From Gammaproteobacteria bacterium (GTDB lineage Bacteria; Pseudomonadota; Gammaproteobacteria; UBA6429; Thiohalophilaceae), in contig JAOULO010000006.1 in the NCBI GenBank assembly GCA_029881995.1, forward strand, positions 1 to 64,000: DNA of 64,000 nt. The letters run 5' to 3'. Below, in pieces: positions 52,716 to 61,420 of the stretch. Below the pieces are notes generated by a model. That model did no database searches and had not been told where the DNA came from. It saw only the letters and a list, made by a program, of their open reading frames with translations. Numbering within the stretch: the stretch's first letter is position 1; every line of letters begins with the position of its first letter. The position numbers and the translations under genes are program-made.

Positions 52716-54926
52716 TTATATATTACGTCGTACTTCCATCACATTCGGCAAAGTGCCAATACGGTTTAAAATACGGCTCAACTGATCCAGGTCCTGAATT
52801 TCGAGCCGAAATTTCATGGTGGCGGTATGGTTCTGGGTATTGGAATGTGTGTTCACCGCGAGCATATTGATATGCTCATTGCTTAGAATGGTCAATATAT
52901 CCTTCAAAAGGTTTTGTCGATCAATGGCTTCGACTGAAACATCCACCAGGTATTTTTCGGTGACGGCATTTCCCCAGTCCACTGCAATTAGCCGACCTCG
53001 CTTGGTTTCATCCATTTTGAGGATATTGTGACAATCTCGTCGATGAACCGTGACACCTCTGCCTTGGGTAATAAAACCGATAATGGGATCACCCGGTACC
53101 GGTTTACAACAATTGGCAATATTCGTCAGCAGGTTCCCAACCCCTTCGATGGCGATATCATTGGCTGATTTGCCACTGTACTGTCTGGCCAGAGACAGAT
53201 TTGATGATGAGGGTTCATCCGGTTGCTCATCCAGGAGTATTCGCTGAACGGCCCCGGCCAGTTGGGTGGATGTGATATCACTCCGGCCAAGGGCGGCCAG
53301 AAAGTCGTCCAGGTTTTTATAATTGCAATGTTCAGCCAGGGTGTGATGATTGATCTCATGCACACCCAGACGATGGAGTTCTTTTTCCAGGGCCGTGCGG
53401 CCAGATGCCACATTGATTTCATAATCCAGTGCCTTTAACCAGGTACGGACCTTGGCCCGGGCACGGTTGGTTTTCAGATACCCTAGCTGAGGGTTTAACC
53501 AGTCACGACTTGGTCGACTATGGCGGGTGGTTAGAATATCCACCTGTTCACCACTTTTAAGTTCATAAGTTAGCGAAACAATGCGTCCATCCACCCTGGC
53601 ACCGCGGCAACGATGCCCCACTTCGGTGTGAATGTGATAAGCAAAATCCAGAGGAGTCGCCCCCTGAGGCAAGTCCACCACTTTTCCCTGGGGAGTTAAA
53701 ACATAAACTCTGTCCTGGAAAACTTCTGATTTGAATCGATCAATGAAGTCTCCATCATCATCAGATTCCTCATTCCATTCGAGTAATTGCCGGAGCCAGG
53801 CAATCTTCTGCTCAAACATACCATCCTGCTTATTACCTTCCTTGTATTTCCAGTGAGCAGCAACCCCCAGTTCGGCATGGGCATGCATATCCTGTGTCCT
53901 GATTTGAACTTCCAGGGTCTTCCCCCCACTACCAACCACAGCAGTATGAATAGACTGGTAATTGTTTTCCTTGGGGGTGGCGATGTAGTCATCAAATTCT
54001 TTTGGTATGTGTTTCCACATACCATGTACGATGCCGAGAGCGGCATAACAGTCACGCTTGTTGTTCACCAGAATACGTAGTGCCCGGACATCATAAAGTT
54101 CATGAAACCCCAGGCCCTTGCGTTGCATCTTTTTCCAGATACTGTAGATATGTTTGGGACGACCCTGGATATCCGCTTCAATATCGGCCTGCTTCAATTC
54201 GGTGGTTAATACTTTGATGGCATGAGCAATATACTTTTCTCGATCCACACGTCGTTCATCAAGAAACTGGGCCACCTGTTTGTAAGCGTTTTGATCAAGA
54301 TACCGAAAAGAAAGATCTTCCAGTTCCCATTTGATTTGCCATATACCCAACCGGTTGGCCAGTGGTGCATAGATATCCAGCGTCTCGCGTGCAATGCGAA
54401 GCTGCTTCGATTCAGGCAGATATTTTAAGGTACGCATGTTGTGCAATCGGTCTGCTAATTTTATCAGCACCACTCGCACATCTTCGGCCATCGCCAGTAA
54501 CAGTTTGCGGAGATTTTCGGCCTGCAGCACAGCCTTATCACCCCTGGACTCCGCGCCTCGATCGATGATTTTCATTTTGGTAACACCATCGACCAGACCA
54601 GCAACATTGGCGCCAAAGCGTTTCGATAAATCTTCCAGAGTAAATTCAGAATCTTCTACAACATCGTGTAAAATCGCAGCAATAATCGCTTCCGCATCCA
54701 GATGCAGGCTGGCCAGAATATCGGCCACGGCCACAACATGGTTCACATAGGGCTCACCGGAGGCCCTTTTCTGTCCTTTATGGGCCTCTTTTGCCAACTC
54801 TATGGCCTGCCAGATTTGCTCAGATTCCTGCTCAGTTTGTGGCAGGCCGAGTTCAGCCAACCAGTTAGCCACAGCATCGGTACTGGCCAGTTGTTCAGCA
54901 GTTTTAAGATTGGTTAATTGCACCAT
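52716..54926 (-). CDS. relA: RelA/SpoT-family (p)ppGpp synthetase with intact HD motif
   Basis: Alarmone enzyme of 736 residues from MVQLTNLKTAEQ; an ATG 29 codons earlier is unlikely. The HD hydrolase domain keeps R54, H63, H87-D88, E91-D92 and D159/N163, so it may be active. The synthetase has GRPKHIYSIWKKM and, at 310-313, EFDD, the acidic EXDD form typical of monofunctional RelA rather than the RXKD form of bifunctional enzymes. TGS (about 400-465), helical and zinc-finger-like parts, and a C-terminal ACT domain follow. It is therefore a hybrid by motif. The symbol relA is given for the synthetase type; spoT-like activity is possible. Located upstream of sfsA. Confidence 0.88.
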   Translation of the reverse strand: MVQLTNLKTAEQLASTDAVANWLAELGLPQTEQESEQIWQAIELAKEAHKGQKRASGEPYVNHVVAVADILASLHLDAEAIIAAILHDVVEDSEFTLEDLSKRFGANVAGLVDGVTKMKIIDRGAESRGDKAVLQAENLRKLLLAMAEDVRVVLIKLADRLHNMRTLKYLPESKQLRIARETLDIYAPLANRLGIWQIKWELEDLSFRYLDQNAYKQVAQFLDERRVDREKYIAHAIKVLTTELKQADIEADIQGRPKHIYSIWKKMQRKGLGFHELYDVRALRILVNNKRDCYAALGIVHGMWKHIPKEFDDYIATPKENNYQSIHTAVVGSGGKTLEVQIRTQDMHAHAELGVAAHWKYKEGNKQDGMFEQKIAWLRQLLEWNEESDDDGDFIDRFKSEVFQDRVYVLTPQGKVVDLPQGATPLDFAYHIHTEVGHRCRGARVDGRIVSLTYELKSGEQVDILTTRHSRPSRDWLNPQLGYLKTNRARAKVRTWLKALDYEINVASGRTALEKELHRLGVHEINHHTLAEHCNYKNLDDFLAALGRSDITSTQLAGAVQRILLDEQPDEPSSSNLSLARQYSGKSANDIAIEGVGNLLTNIANCCKPVPGDPIIGFITQGRGVTVHRRDCHNILKMDETKRGRLIAVDWGNAVTEKYLVDVSVEAIDRQNLLKDILTILSNEHINMLAVNTHSNTQNHTATMKFRLEIQDLDQLSRILNRIGTLPNVMEVRRNI

Positions 54927-55076
54927 ATTTAACTTATGGCCCTGTTTTATAAGTGTTTCAAGTCTGTTAATCAGACTTTGTGTAAAAAAACAATAAATTC
55001 CATTAGGTATCAAGGCTAATTACTTGATACCATACCAATTAAACGGATGAGTAGCTGAATTATTTTGGAGATAAGC

Positions 55077-55364
55077 ATGCACAGACCGCTTTTTGCTATT
55101 ACAGCAACATGTCTGCTTTTAATAAATGCCTGGCCGGCACTGGCCGATACCCTGAGTGTCCCTGAGCCCAAGCAGGAAACCTTTTCGATCACCCTGCCGG
55201 GTCGCGGAATGAGCATGGCACAGGTAGAAGATAAATTTGGTGAGCCGCAGGAAAAAAATGATGCGGTAGGCACTCCCCCTATCACCACCTGGATTTATGA
55301 CGGGTTTACCGTATATTTTGAAGATCGATTTGTCATACACGCCGTTTTTCACAAGCCAAAATAA
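55077..55364 (+). CDS. Small exported SmpA/OmlA-like protein
   Basis: 95-residue protein with a clear signal peptide (MHRPLFAITATCLLLINAWPA, cleavage near ALA-D) and GGAG six bases before the ATG at 55077. The mature part, GRGMSMAQVEDKFGEPQEK ... WIYDGFTVYFEDRFVIHAVF, has the helix-plus-strands pattern of SmpA/BamE-like repeats (GMSxxxVxxxFGxP). The domain is found in lipoproteins and small periplasmic proteins of many proteobacteria; function unknown. It lies 18 bases before aguA on the same strand. Confidence 0.75.
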   Translation: MHRPLFAITATCLLLINAWPALADTLSVPEPKQETFSITLPGRGMSMAQVEDKFGEPQEKNDAVGTPPITTWIYDGFTVYFEDRFVIHAVFHKPK

Positions 55365-55382
55365 GCTTCATTAGCCTCATTT

Positions 55383-56423
55383 GTGTCCAATAGAATACTC
55401 CCAGCTGAGTGGTACCCACAGGACGGTATTCTGCTAACCTGGCCTCATGCCGACAGTGACTGGGCACCCTGGTTATCGCAAATTGATAAGCTCTATTGTC
55501 AGATCGTCAAAACCATCAGCCTTTACGAAAAGGTTTTGCTGGTGTGTTTTGATGATCAACATCAGACCCATATTGCAAAATTACTTAAAGAATCTGATGT
55601 TGCGTTAAGTAAAATACTTTTTAAGATTATCTCTTCCAATGATAGCTGGGCCAGAGACCATGGTCCGATCACTGTAATAGAAGATCACCAACCAACATTA
55701 CTGGATTTTGCCTTTACTGGTTGGGGTGGGAAATACCGTTCGGAACGGGACAATCTCATCAGCCAAAGGCTTTTTACTCAAAACACATTTAACCGAATCG
55801 ATATCGAAGCCCAGCCACTGATACTGGAAGGGGGTAGTATCGATTGTGATGGTCAGGGTACTTTGTTGACCACGGAAGATTGTCTGTTGAATCCCAATCG
55901 AAACACCGATCTCACTAAATCAGATTATGAAAACTACTTCAGACAACACTTTGGAGTTCAAAGGGTACTCTGGTTAAGTCAGGGTGAACTCGTGGGTGAC
56001 GATACCGATTCCCATATTGATATGCTGGCTCGATTCTGTGACAGCAAGACCATTGCCTATACCGCATGCGATGATAAAAAAGACATTCATTTTGAACCTC
56101 TCTCTTTCATGGAGAAAGAATTGCAGAGTTTCAGAACACTGACTAATCAACCGTATAAGCTTGTTGCTTTGCCCATTCCTGCACCCATTCATAATGATCA
56201 GGGTGAGAGACTACCTGCCAGCTATGCCAATTTTTTAATTATTAATGGCGCCGTGCTTGTCCCAGTCTATGGTGATAAAAATGATCAGATCGCAGTAGAA
56301 AGACTTGCTGAGTGTTTTCCTGACAGAAAAATTATTCCGATTAACTGTCGAAGCTTGATTGAGCAATTTGGCAGCCTGCACTGTATCAGTATGCAGCTAC
56401 CTGCGGGGACATTAAAGAGATAG
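55383..56423 (+). CDS. aguA: Agmatine deiminase
   Basis: Converts agmatine to N-carbamoylputrescine; 346 residues from a GTG start (SNRILPAEWYPQDGILLTWPH aligns with family starts, and no upstream ATG does). Catalytic parts: SNDSWARDHGPITV with the Asp, GGSIDCDGQGTLLTTEDCLLN, DDTDSHIDMLARF and the nucleophile cysteine in SLHCISMQLPAGT near the end. The next enzyme of the route, aguB, is encoded 535 bases downstream beyond a lipoprotein gene on the other strand. Confidence 0.94.
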   Translation: MSNRILPAEWYPQDGILLTWPHADSDWAPWLSQIDKLYCQIVKTISLYEKVLLVCFDDQHQTHIAKLLKESDVALSKILFKIISSNDSWARDHGPITVIEDHQPTLLDFAFTGWGGKYRSERDNLISQRLFTQNTFNRIDIEAQPLILEGGSIDCDGQGTLLTTEDCLLNPNRNTDLTKSDYENYFRQHFGVQRVLWLSQGELVGDDTDSHIDMLARFCDSKTIAYTACDDKKDIHFEPLSFMEKELQSFRTLTNQPYKLVALPIPAPIHNDQGERLPASYANFLIINGAVLVPVYGDKNDQIAVERLAECFPDRKIIPINCRSLIEQFGSLHCISMQLPAGTLKR

Positions 56424-56429
56424 TTGAAA

Positions 56430-56834
56430 CTATTTAAAATCAGGGAAAGGTGTTAATAATACCCAGGCATTACGTTCCAGCTCAAAAACCCATTCCTGAT
56501 CTACAGTAAGGGAACGCAAGACACCATAAGAGCGATTGTAGTATTTGAGACCTACCTTTTGGACAAACTTTTTACCACCAGGTAAAAGTTTGCTGAATAA
56601 AACTTCATACGAGGTCACTTTAATGGAGTTTAGCTTTTCACGTTGATAAGACGACATTTTATCGCCCTTATGTGAAGTCAGGATATAGTTATACTCACCC
56701 CACAACATGGCCTTTTCATAATTGTTTAAGGTAGTATCCAGCATCTCGAGTTCTTCAGGTACCGATGCACAGGAACTCAGCAGTAAAAATACCATTAGAG
56801 ATAGGAAAGTATAAAACTTGTTTGTTAAACCCAT
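56430..56834 (-). CDS. Hypothetical lipoprotein
   Basis: 134 residues with a lipoprotein signal peptide ending LLSSC (hydrophobic FLSLMVFLLLSS). The mature part has an acidic helix (VPEELEMLDTTLNNYEKAMLWG) and several strands (TSYEVLFSKLL, QKVGLKYYNRS, QEWVFELERNAWVLLTPFP). I do not recognise the family. It is convergent with aguA (six-base gap) and divergent from aguB, so it breaks up the agmatine pathway genes. Confidence 0.75.
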   Translation of the reverse strand: MGLTNKFYTFLSLMVFLLLSSCASVPEELEMLDTTLNNYEKAMLWGEYNYILTSHKGDKMSSYQREKLNSIKVTSYEVLFSKLLPGGKKFVQKVGLKYYNRSYGVLRSLTVDQEWVFELERNAWVLLTPFPDFK

Positions 56835-56957
56835 TAGCTCAATATCTCCTGAATTTCTATTAACAACACCTGATCAAACTATCAGTGAACATGCATCGCC
56901 CCTGGTCGAATTACAGGATATAATTACACAGGCATTATAATTAATAAACAGAATTTT

Positions 56958-57863
56958 ATGCGTAGCCCACAAAATCAAATCAAAATTGCATTGATTCAAT
57001 CAAGCTGCAGTGAAGACATCAGCTCGAATCAGCAACAGATCGATGAAAATATTAAATCTCTTGCCAGTCAGGGTGTTCAGTTGGTCCTGTTACAGGAGCT
57101 GCATAACAGCCTGTACTTCTGTCAAACTGAAGATCCCAGTCTGTTTGATCTTGCTGAAACGATTCCTGGCCCCAGTACTGAACGACTGGGTCAACTCGCA
57201 AAGTCACAACAAGTCGTGATTGTTGCCTCCCTGTTTGAAAAACGAGCGGCAGGCCTGTATCACAATACCGCCGTGGTTCTCGATACTGACGGCAGCATCG
57301 CCGGTATATACCGTAAAATGCATATCCCCGATGACCCAGGCTTTTATGAAAAGTTTTACTTTACTCCCGGTGACCTCGGCTTTACTCCCATACAAACGAG
57401 CCTTGGTAAATTAGGGGTACTGGTCTGTTGGGATCAATGGTTCCCAGAAGCAGCTCGACTGATGTGCCTTGCTGGTGCTGAGCTATTACTTTATCCGACT
57501 GCGATTGGTTGGGACCCTGCAGATGATAAAGACGAACAAGCCCGCCAACTGGATGCCTGGATGACCATTCAACGCGGACATGCTATAGCGAATGGTATAC
57601 CTGTCGTGGTCTGCAATCGTACCGGTTTTGAGGCCTCACCTGAGAAAGCAGACAATGGCATTCAGTTCTGGGGCAATAGTTTTATCGCTGGCCCACAAGG
57701 CGAGATTCTGGCCCAGGCGAGCCAGGATAAACCTGAGATCATCACACATGAGCTTGATATGAACCGCAGTGAATCAGTTCGTCGCATCTGGCCCTATCTG
57801 AGAGATCGCCGTATCGATGCGTATGAAGATCTGTCCCTGAGATACAGAGATAAGACGGAGTAA
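56958..57863 (+). CDS. aguB: N-carbamoylputrescine amidase
   Basis: Nitrilase-fold amidase that turns N-carbamoylputrescine into putrescine; 301 residues. The Glu-Lys-Cys triad is visible: E in LVLLQELHNSLYFCQ, K in IYRKMHIPDDPGFYEKFYF and C in LGVLVCWDQWFPEAARL. Also AIGWDPADDKDEQARQLDAW, typical of AguB. It is ten bases ahead of the DAHP synthase gene. Confidence 0.94.
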   Translation: MRSPQNQIKIALIQSSCSEDISSNQQQIDENIKSLASQGVQLVLLQELHNSLYFCQTEDPSLFDLAETIPGPSTERLGQLAKSQQVVIVASLFEKRAAGLYHNTAVVLDTDGSIAGIYRKMHIPDDPGFYEKFYFTPGDLGFTPIQTSLGKLGVLVCWDQWFPEAARLMCLAGAELLLYPTAIGWDPADDKDEQARQLDAWMTIQRGHAIANGIPVVVCNRTGFEASPEKADNGIQFWGNSFIAGPQGEILAQASQDKPEIITHELDMNRSESVRRIWPYLRDRRIDAYEDLSLRYRDKTE

Positions 57864-57873
57864 ATTCAAAAAA

Positions 57874-58995
57874 ATGATTGTTATTATGCAAGCCGATGTC
57901 AGTAAAGACTCTAGTGAGTATCAAACTACGCTGACCCATCTACAGCACCTGCCTAACATCCAGGTTCGTGTCCATGAAGAACATGGTACCCAACAGGTAC
58001 TAACCGAGTTTTATCTGGTCGGGGATACCGCCAAACTTATTCAGGAAGATATCGAAGCCCTTCCCGGGGTAGAACGGGTGGTCAGGGTGTCTCAGGAATA
58101 CCGTATCCTGGGCCGTCACAAGGATGATCACCGGCCAACTTCTTTCGAATATAACGGTGTCCACTTTGGCCAGGACAATCTGAATATCTTTGCCGGCCTC
58201 TGTGCTGTGGATAATCCTCAACATGTTGAAATCATGATGAAGGCCCTGCAGGAAAATAATCAGGTTTGTACCCGTATGGGGGCCTATAAACCTCGCACCA
58301 ACCCCTATTCCTTCCAGGGACACGGTAAAAACTGCTTGCCCTATGTGTTCGAGCTGGCTGGAAAATATGGCATTAAGGTGATCGCCATGGAGATCACACA
58401 CGAAGATAATATCGACGAAATTCGTGAAGCATTACAAAGTACGGGAAACCCCACCGGGGTGATGTTGCAAATCGGAACTCGTAATACCCAAAATTTTGAA
58501 TTACTCAAAGCGGTGGGAAGACAAAGGGAGTTTCCTGTTCTGATCAAACGTGGTTTTGGTATCACTCTCGAAGAATCACTCAACGCCACGGAATACCTGG
58601 CCAGCGAAGGCAATACCAAAATCATTTTTGGTTTACGAGGCATGAAAACCAATATGGGGGATCCCCATCGTAATTTTGTCGATTTTGCCCACGTACCTGT
58701 TATAAAACGCCTGACCCGTATGCCAGTCTGTATCGATCCATCCCACTCAGTAGGTGTCAAACAGGCTGATCCGGATGGTGTACTGGATATCATGCACGTC
58801 ACGGCTCAGGGCATTATCGCGGGTGCAAATATGGTATTAGTTGATTTTCACCCTGTCCCCTCTAAGGCCCTGGTCGATGGTCCCCAGGCTTTAACGCTAG
58901 ATGAACTACCGTATTTTATTGAAGACGTAAATATTGTTCGCCAGGCCTATGAAAAGCGACTCGACTTACATAAAAAATTTACATCAGACAACTGA
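57874..58995 (+). CDS. DAHP synthase, type I-beta with regulatory N-terminal domain
   Basis: First step of the shikimate pathway, joining erythrose-4-phosphate and phosphoenolpyruvate; 373 residues. Residues 1-75 are a ferredoxin-like domain (MIVIMQADVSKDSSEYQT ... LPGVERVVRVSQEYRILGR), as in Thermotoga-type DAHP synthases where it binds tyrosine or phenylalanine. The barrel has RMGAYKPRTNPYSFQGHG, IGTRNTQNFELL, LIKRGFGIT, IFGLRGMKT and CIDPSHSVG. It is not the aroFGH type. Linked to aguB by a ten-base gap; the metabolic reason is unclear. Confidence 0.93.
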   Translation: MIVIMQADVSKDSSEYQTTLTHLQHLPNIQVRVHEEHGTQQVLTEFYLVGDTAKLIQEDIEALPGVERVVRVSQEYRILGRHKDDHRPTSFEYNGVHFGQDNLNIFAGLCAVDNPQHVEIMMKALQENNQVCTRMGAYKPRTNPYSFQGHGKNCLPYVFELAGKYGIKVIAMEITHEDNIDEIREALQSTGNPTGVMLQIGTRNTQNFELLKAVGRQREFPVLIKRGFGITLEESLNATEYLASEGNTKIIFGLRGMKTNMGDPHRNFVDFAHVPVIKRLTRMPVCIDPSHSVGVKQADPDGVLDIMHVTAQGIIAGANMVLVDFHPVPSKALVDGPQALTLDELPYFIEDVNIVRQAYEKRLDLHKKFTSDN

Positions 58996-59117
58996 GCACA
59001 AATACACATACAATGTGTGGTTAAGTTCTCATAATTAAATGAATTTTCTATAAATTCTTGATTCTTTGCCGATAAGACCAATACTTAGAGGAAATGTAAT
59101 TTGAAAGGTATTACACA

Positions 59118-59876
59118 ATGACGCTTAAACATTATTTTACTTCTGCTGTTTTATCATTTTTCCTGATTTCTATCAGTCATGCTGACACACTTGCATTTCG
59201 TGTTGGTGGAGGTATCTGGCAACCTGATGCCTCTGGAACATTTAGGCATGGTGGCACAGAAAATATTGATTTGAAAAAGGATCTGTTCCTTAAAGATGGT
59301 GAAAACCAGAACTATGTATATGCATTACTCGAGCACCCCATTCCTTTCATCCCCAATATCAAACTCAGCCAAACCGCACTGACACTCAAGGGTGCGGGAA
59401 CAGTTACAGGCGCTGGTTATACGTTTAGTGGTACCAACTATGCTGCTGGAACACCTGTGACTACCAGTATGGTACTTGATCACTCAGACACGACTGTATA
59501 CTACTCAATGTTAGACAACTGGTTTCATTTAGATCTTGGACTCACAGCCAAAAAATTTGATGGTTCCTTGTCTGTAACTAGCGGTGGTACAACTGAAACG
59601 ACAAATATTGATAAAACCATTCCATTGCTATATGTCAATATGGGAATTGAAATACCTTTTATTGAAGATCTGTTCTTTGGTGTTGAAGCGAACGTTCTAA
59701 ATATTGGTGACCATACAATCCAGGACATTGTGACCAAAGTATCATACACAACCAGTTACTTTGTTGGGTTTGAGGCAGGTATCCGCACCTTTACCGTTGA
59801 AATGGATAAATTAAATGGTAACACCAGTAATATGGAATTCACCGGGCAATTTGCCAATGTCTTTATCCATTTCTAA
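59118..59876 (+). CDS. TIGR04219-like outer membrane beta-barrel protein
   Basis: 252 residues with a signal peptide (cleavage near SHA-D). Mature sequence begins TLAFRVGGGIWQPDASGTFRHGG and consists of amphipathic strands ending in NVFIHF, the aromatic C-terminus recognised by the Bam machine. The pattern GGIWQP, NYVYALLEHPIPFIPNIKL and YYSMLDNWFHLDLGL is that of the TIGR04219 family of small outer-membrane barrels of unknown cargo. A paralogue follows directly. Confidence 0.85.
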   Translation: MTLKHYFTSAVLSFFLISISHADTLAFRVGGGIWQPDASGTFRHGGTENIDLKKDLFLKDGENQNYVYALLEHPIPFIPNIKLSQTALTLKGAGTVTGAGYTFSGTNYAAGTPVTTSMVLDHSDTTVYYSMLDNWFHLDLGLTAKKFDGSLSVTSGGTTETTNIDKTIPLLYVNMGIEIPFIEDLFFGVEANVLNIGDHTIQDIVTKVSYTTSYFVGFEAGIRTFTVEMDKLNGNTSNMEFTGQFANVFIHF

Positions 59877-59900
59877 TCAATAGAAGCGGATTACATCACA

Positions 59901-59928
59901 AAAAGCCGGCTTAGACCGGCTTTTTTTT
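59901..59928 (+). terminator. Intrinsic terminator after the first TIGR04219-like gene
   Basis: AAAAGCCGG, a short loop, then CCGGCTTTTTTTT, 24 bases after the stop: an excellent GC stem and U-run. It separates the two paralogous barrel genes into different units. Confidence 0.92.
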
Positions 59929-59999
59929 ATTACTGATTGTTAAGTTTATCTGGTTCAGGACGTTAAATAAGTTACCGAACTAACCAGAATTGACGACTC

Positions 60000-60770
60000 A
60001 TGGACAGAAAATCCTCAATATTTAAAATCACCACTGTAAGTGTATTTTTACTGCTCAATTTGATCAGCTATCAAGTCAGTGCTGATTTTATTGGTGTCTA
60101 TGCCGGTGCGGGTATCTGGCAGCAAACCCCCTCTGGTCATATAAATAATCAGGGCACCAATGCTGACATGGAAAAAAACTTCCTTTATGGTGAGGAAAAT
60201 GCCAATTTTGTATACGTTGCTATCGAGCACCCCTTTCCTCTGATCCCTAATATCAGGGTTAATATGTACAATCTGGAAATGTCGAAAACGACAACACTGA
60301 CTGCAGCCAATGCTTTCACTTTTGCAGGAACCAGTTACACTGCAGGAACAAGTATTCAGTCCAAATTTGAATGGCAAGAAGAAGATGCCCTGCTTTATTA
60401 TGAGTTTCTGGATAATATTGTCAGTTTTGATCTTGGTCTTGGCATGAAGACTGTCACAGCAGAGTTGTCTATCACTTCAGGTGGTGTAACCAACACATTA
60501 GAAATTGAAGAGTCCTTACCTATTGCCTATGCCATGGCAGGTGTCCACATAGTAGGAACTGGTATCAGTATTATTGTTGAACAAACCACCAGCTTTGGTG
60601 GCTCAATGGAAATCAGCCAGAGCAGTAGCAAACTTGTCTACGAGACAGATTATATGCTGGGCGTTGAACTAGGGTATCGAACAACAACCACTAATCTTGA
60701 TGATATGCCTATCATTACTGGCGAAGTAGAATTTAGTGGCCCTTTTGCAAATCTTCTGTTCCATTTTTAA
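60000..60770 (+). CDS. TIGR04219-like outer membrane beta-barrel protein, paralogue
   Basis: 256 residues; signal peptide to about VSA-D, mature part with YAGAGIWQQTPSGHINNQG, NFVYVAIEHPFPLIPNIRV and YYEFLDNIVSFDLGLGM, and a C-terminal LLFHF. It is clearly a diverged copy of the gene before it (matching blocks GIWQ, EHPxPxIPNI, YYxxLDN, SxTSGGxTxT, EFxGxFANxxxHF). The function of the family is unknown. Confidence 0.85.
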   Translation: MDRKSSIFKITTVSVFLLLNLISYQVSADFIGVYAGAGIWQQTPSGHINNQGTNADMEKNFLYGEENANFVYVAIEHPFPLIPNIRVNMYNLEMSKTTTLTAANAFTFAGTSYTAGTSIQSKFEWQEEDALLYYEFLDNIVSFDLGLGMKTVTAELSITSGGVTNTLEIEESLPIAYAMAGVHIVGTGISIIVEQTTSFGGSMEISQSSSKLVYETDYMLGVELGYRTTTTNLDDMPIITGEVEFSGPFANLLFHF

Positions 60771-60795
60771 TAAAGCAAGACCTTTTCATCAACTA

Positions 60796-60834
60796 AATAT
60801 ATTGGCTGGTTTATAAAAAACCTGCCAATATATT
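60796..60834 (+). promoter_or_regulatory. Hairpin directly before the DsrE-like start codon
   Basis: AATATATTGGC (60796-60806) and GCCAATATATT (60824-60834) are perfect 11-base arms, with an inner GGTTT/AAACC stem. The stem ends three bases before the ATG at 60838 and no ribosome-binding site is visible outside it. It is not followed by a U-run. It could limit translation or act as an operator. Confidence 0.7.
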
Positions 60835-60837
60835 ATT

Positions 60838-61347
60838 ATGAAAAGGGCATTTCATATTCTCATTTTTGTTATTTTCAGCATTGCTCTTCACGCTGAAGAG
60901 CATGGTCGTTTTGTCAACACTCCATACACTGCACAGAATGTCGTATTTGATTTTTATTTTGATGAACCAGAAAAAATTAATAGTGGTCTTTTCTGGATTC
61001 GTTCATTACTCAATCCACTAATGGAAGAACCTTACGGCCTGGCTCCCGAAGAAGTGAATATAAAAGTTGTTATTCACGGCACTGAAATTGTCACACTAGT
61101 AAAAAAGAATAATAAGAAATATAAAGAAGCGGTACAACGCATGCAGTATTACGCCGGTTTTGGGGTGGAGTTTAAAGTCTGCGGCCTGGTAATGGATGAA
61201 TATGGCTACAGTGTTAAGGATTTTTATGAGTTTGTCGAAATTGTCCCATCCGCTATTACCGAGCTGGTTCATTGGCAAATGAAGGGCTACGGGCTAATTA
61301 CCCCTCAAGTAAGACTAAAGAAACACGATATCAAAGATATTCGCTAA
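60838..61347 (+). CDS. Exported DsrE-like protein
   Basis: 169 residues with a signal peptide (MKRAFHILIFVIFSIALHA). The mature part has the DsrE/DsrF fold: NVVFDFYFDEPEKINSGLFWIRSLLNPL, VNIKVVIHGTEIVTLV, a helix, EFKVCGLVMDEYGY with the single conserved cysteine C115, and a C-terminal ITELVHWQMKGYGLITP. DsrE-like proteins bind or carry sulfur at that cysteine. Exported forms occur in sulfur-oxidising and other proteobacteria; role unknown. The hairpin before it may hold its expression low. Confidence 0.8.
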   Translation: MKRAFHILIFVIFSIALHAEEHGRFVNTPYTAQNVVFDFYFDEPEKINSGLFWIRSLLNPLMEEPYGLAPEEVNIKVVIHGTEIVTLVKKNNKKYKEAVQRMQYYAGFGVEFKVCGLVMDEYGYSVKDFYEFVEIVPSAITELVHWQMKGYGLITPQVRLKKHDIKDIR

Positions 61348-61420
61348 TCCCGGCCAAATACGGCTTCAACCCCCCTGTCAATATCGTTAGAATGTGCGCC
61401 TTTTGCATAATTCAATAGCC

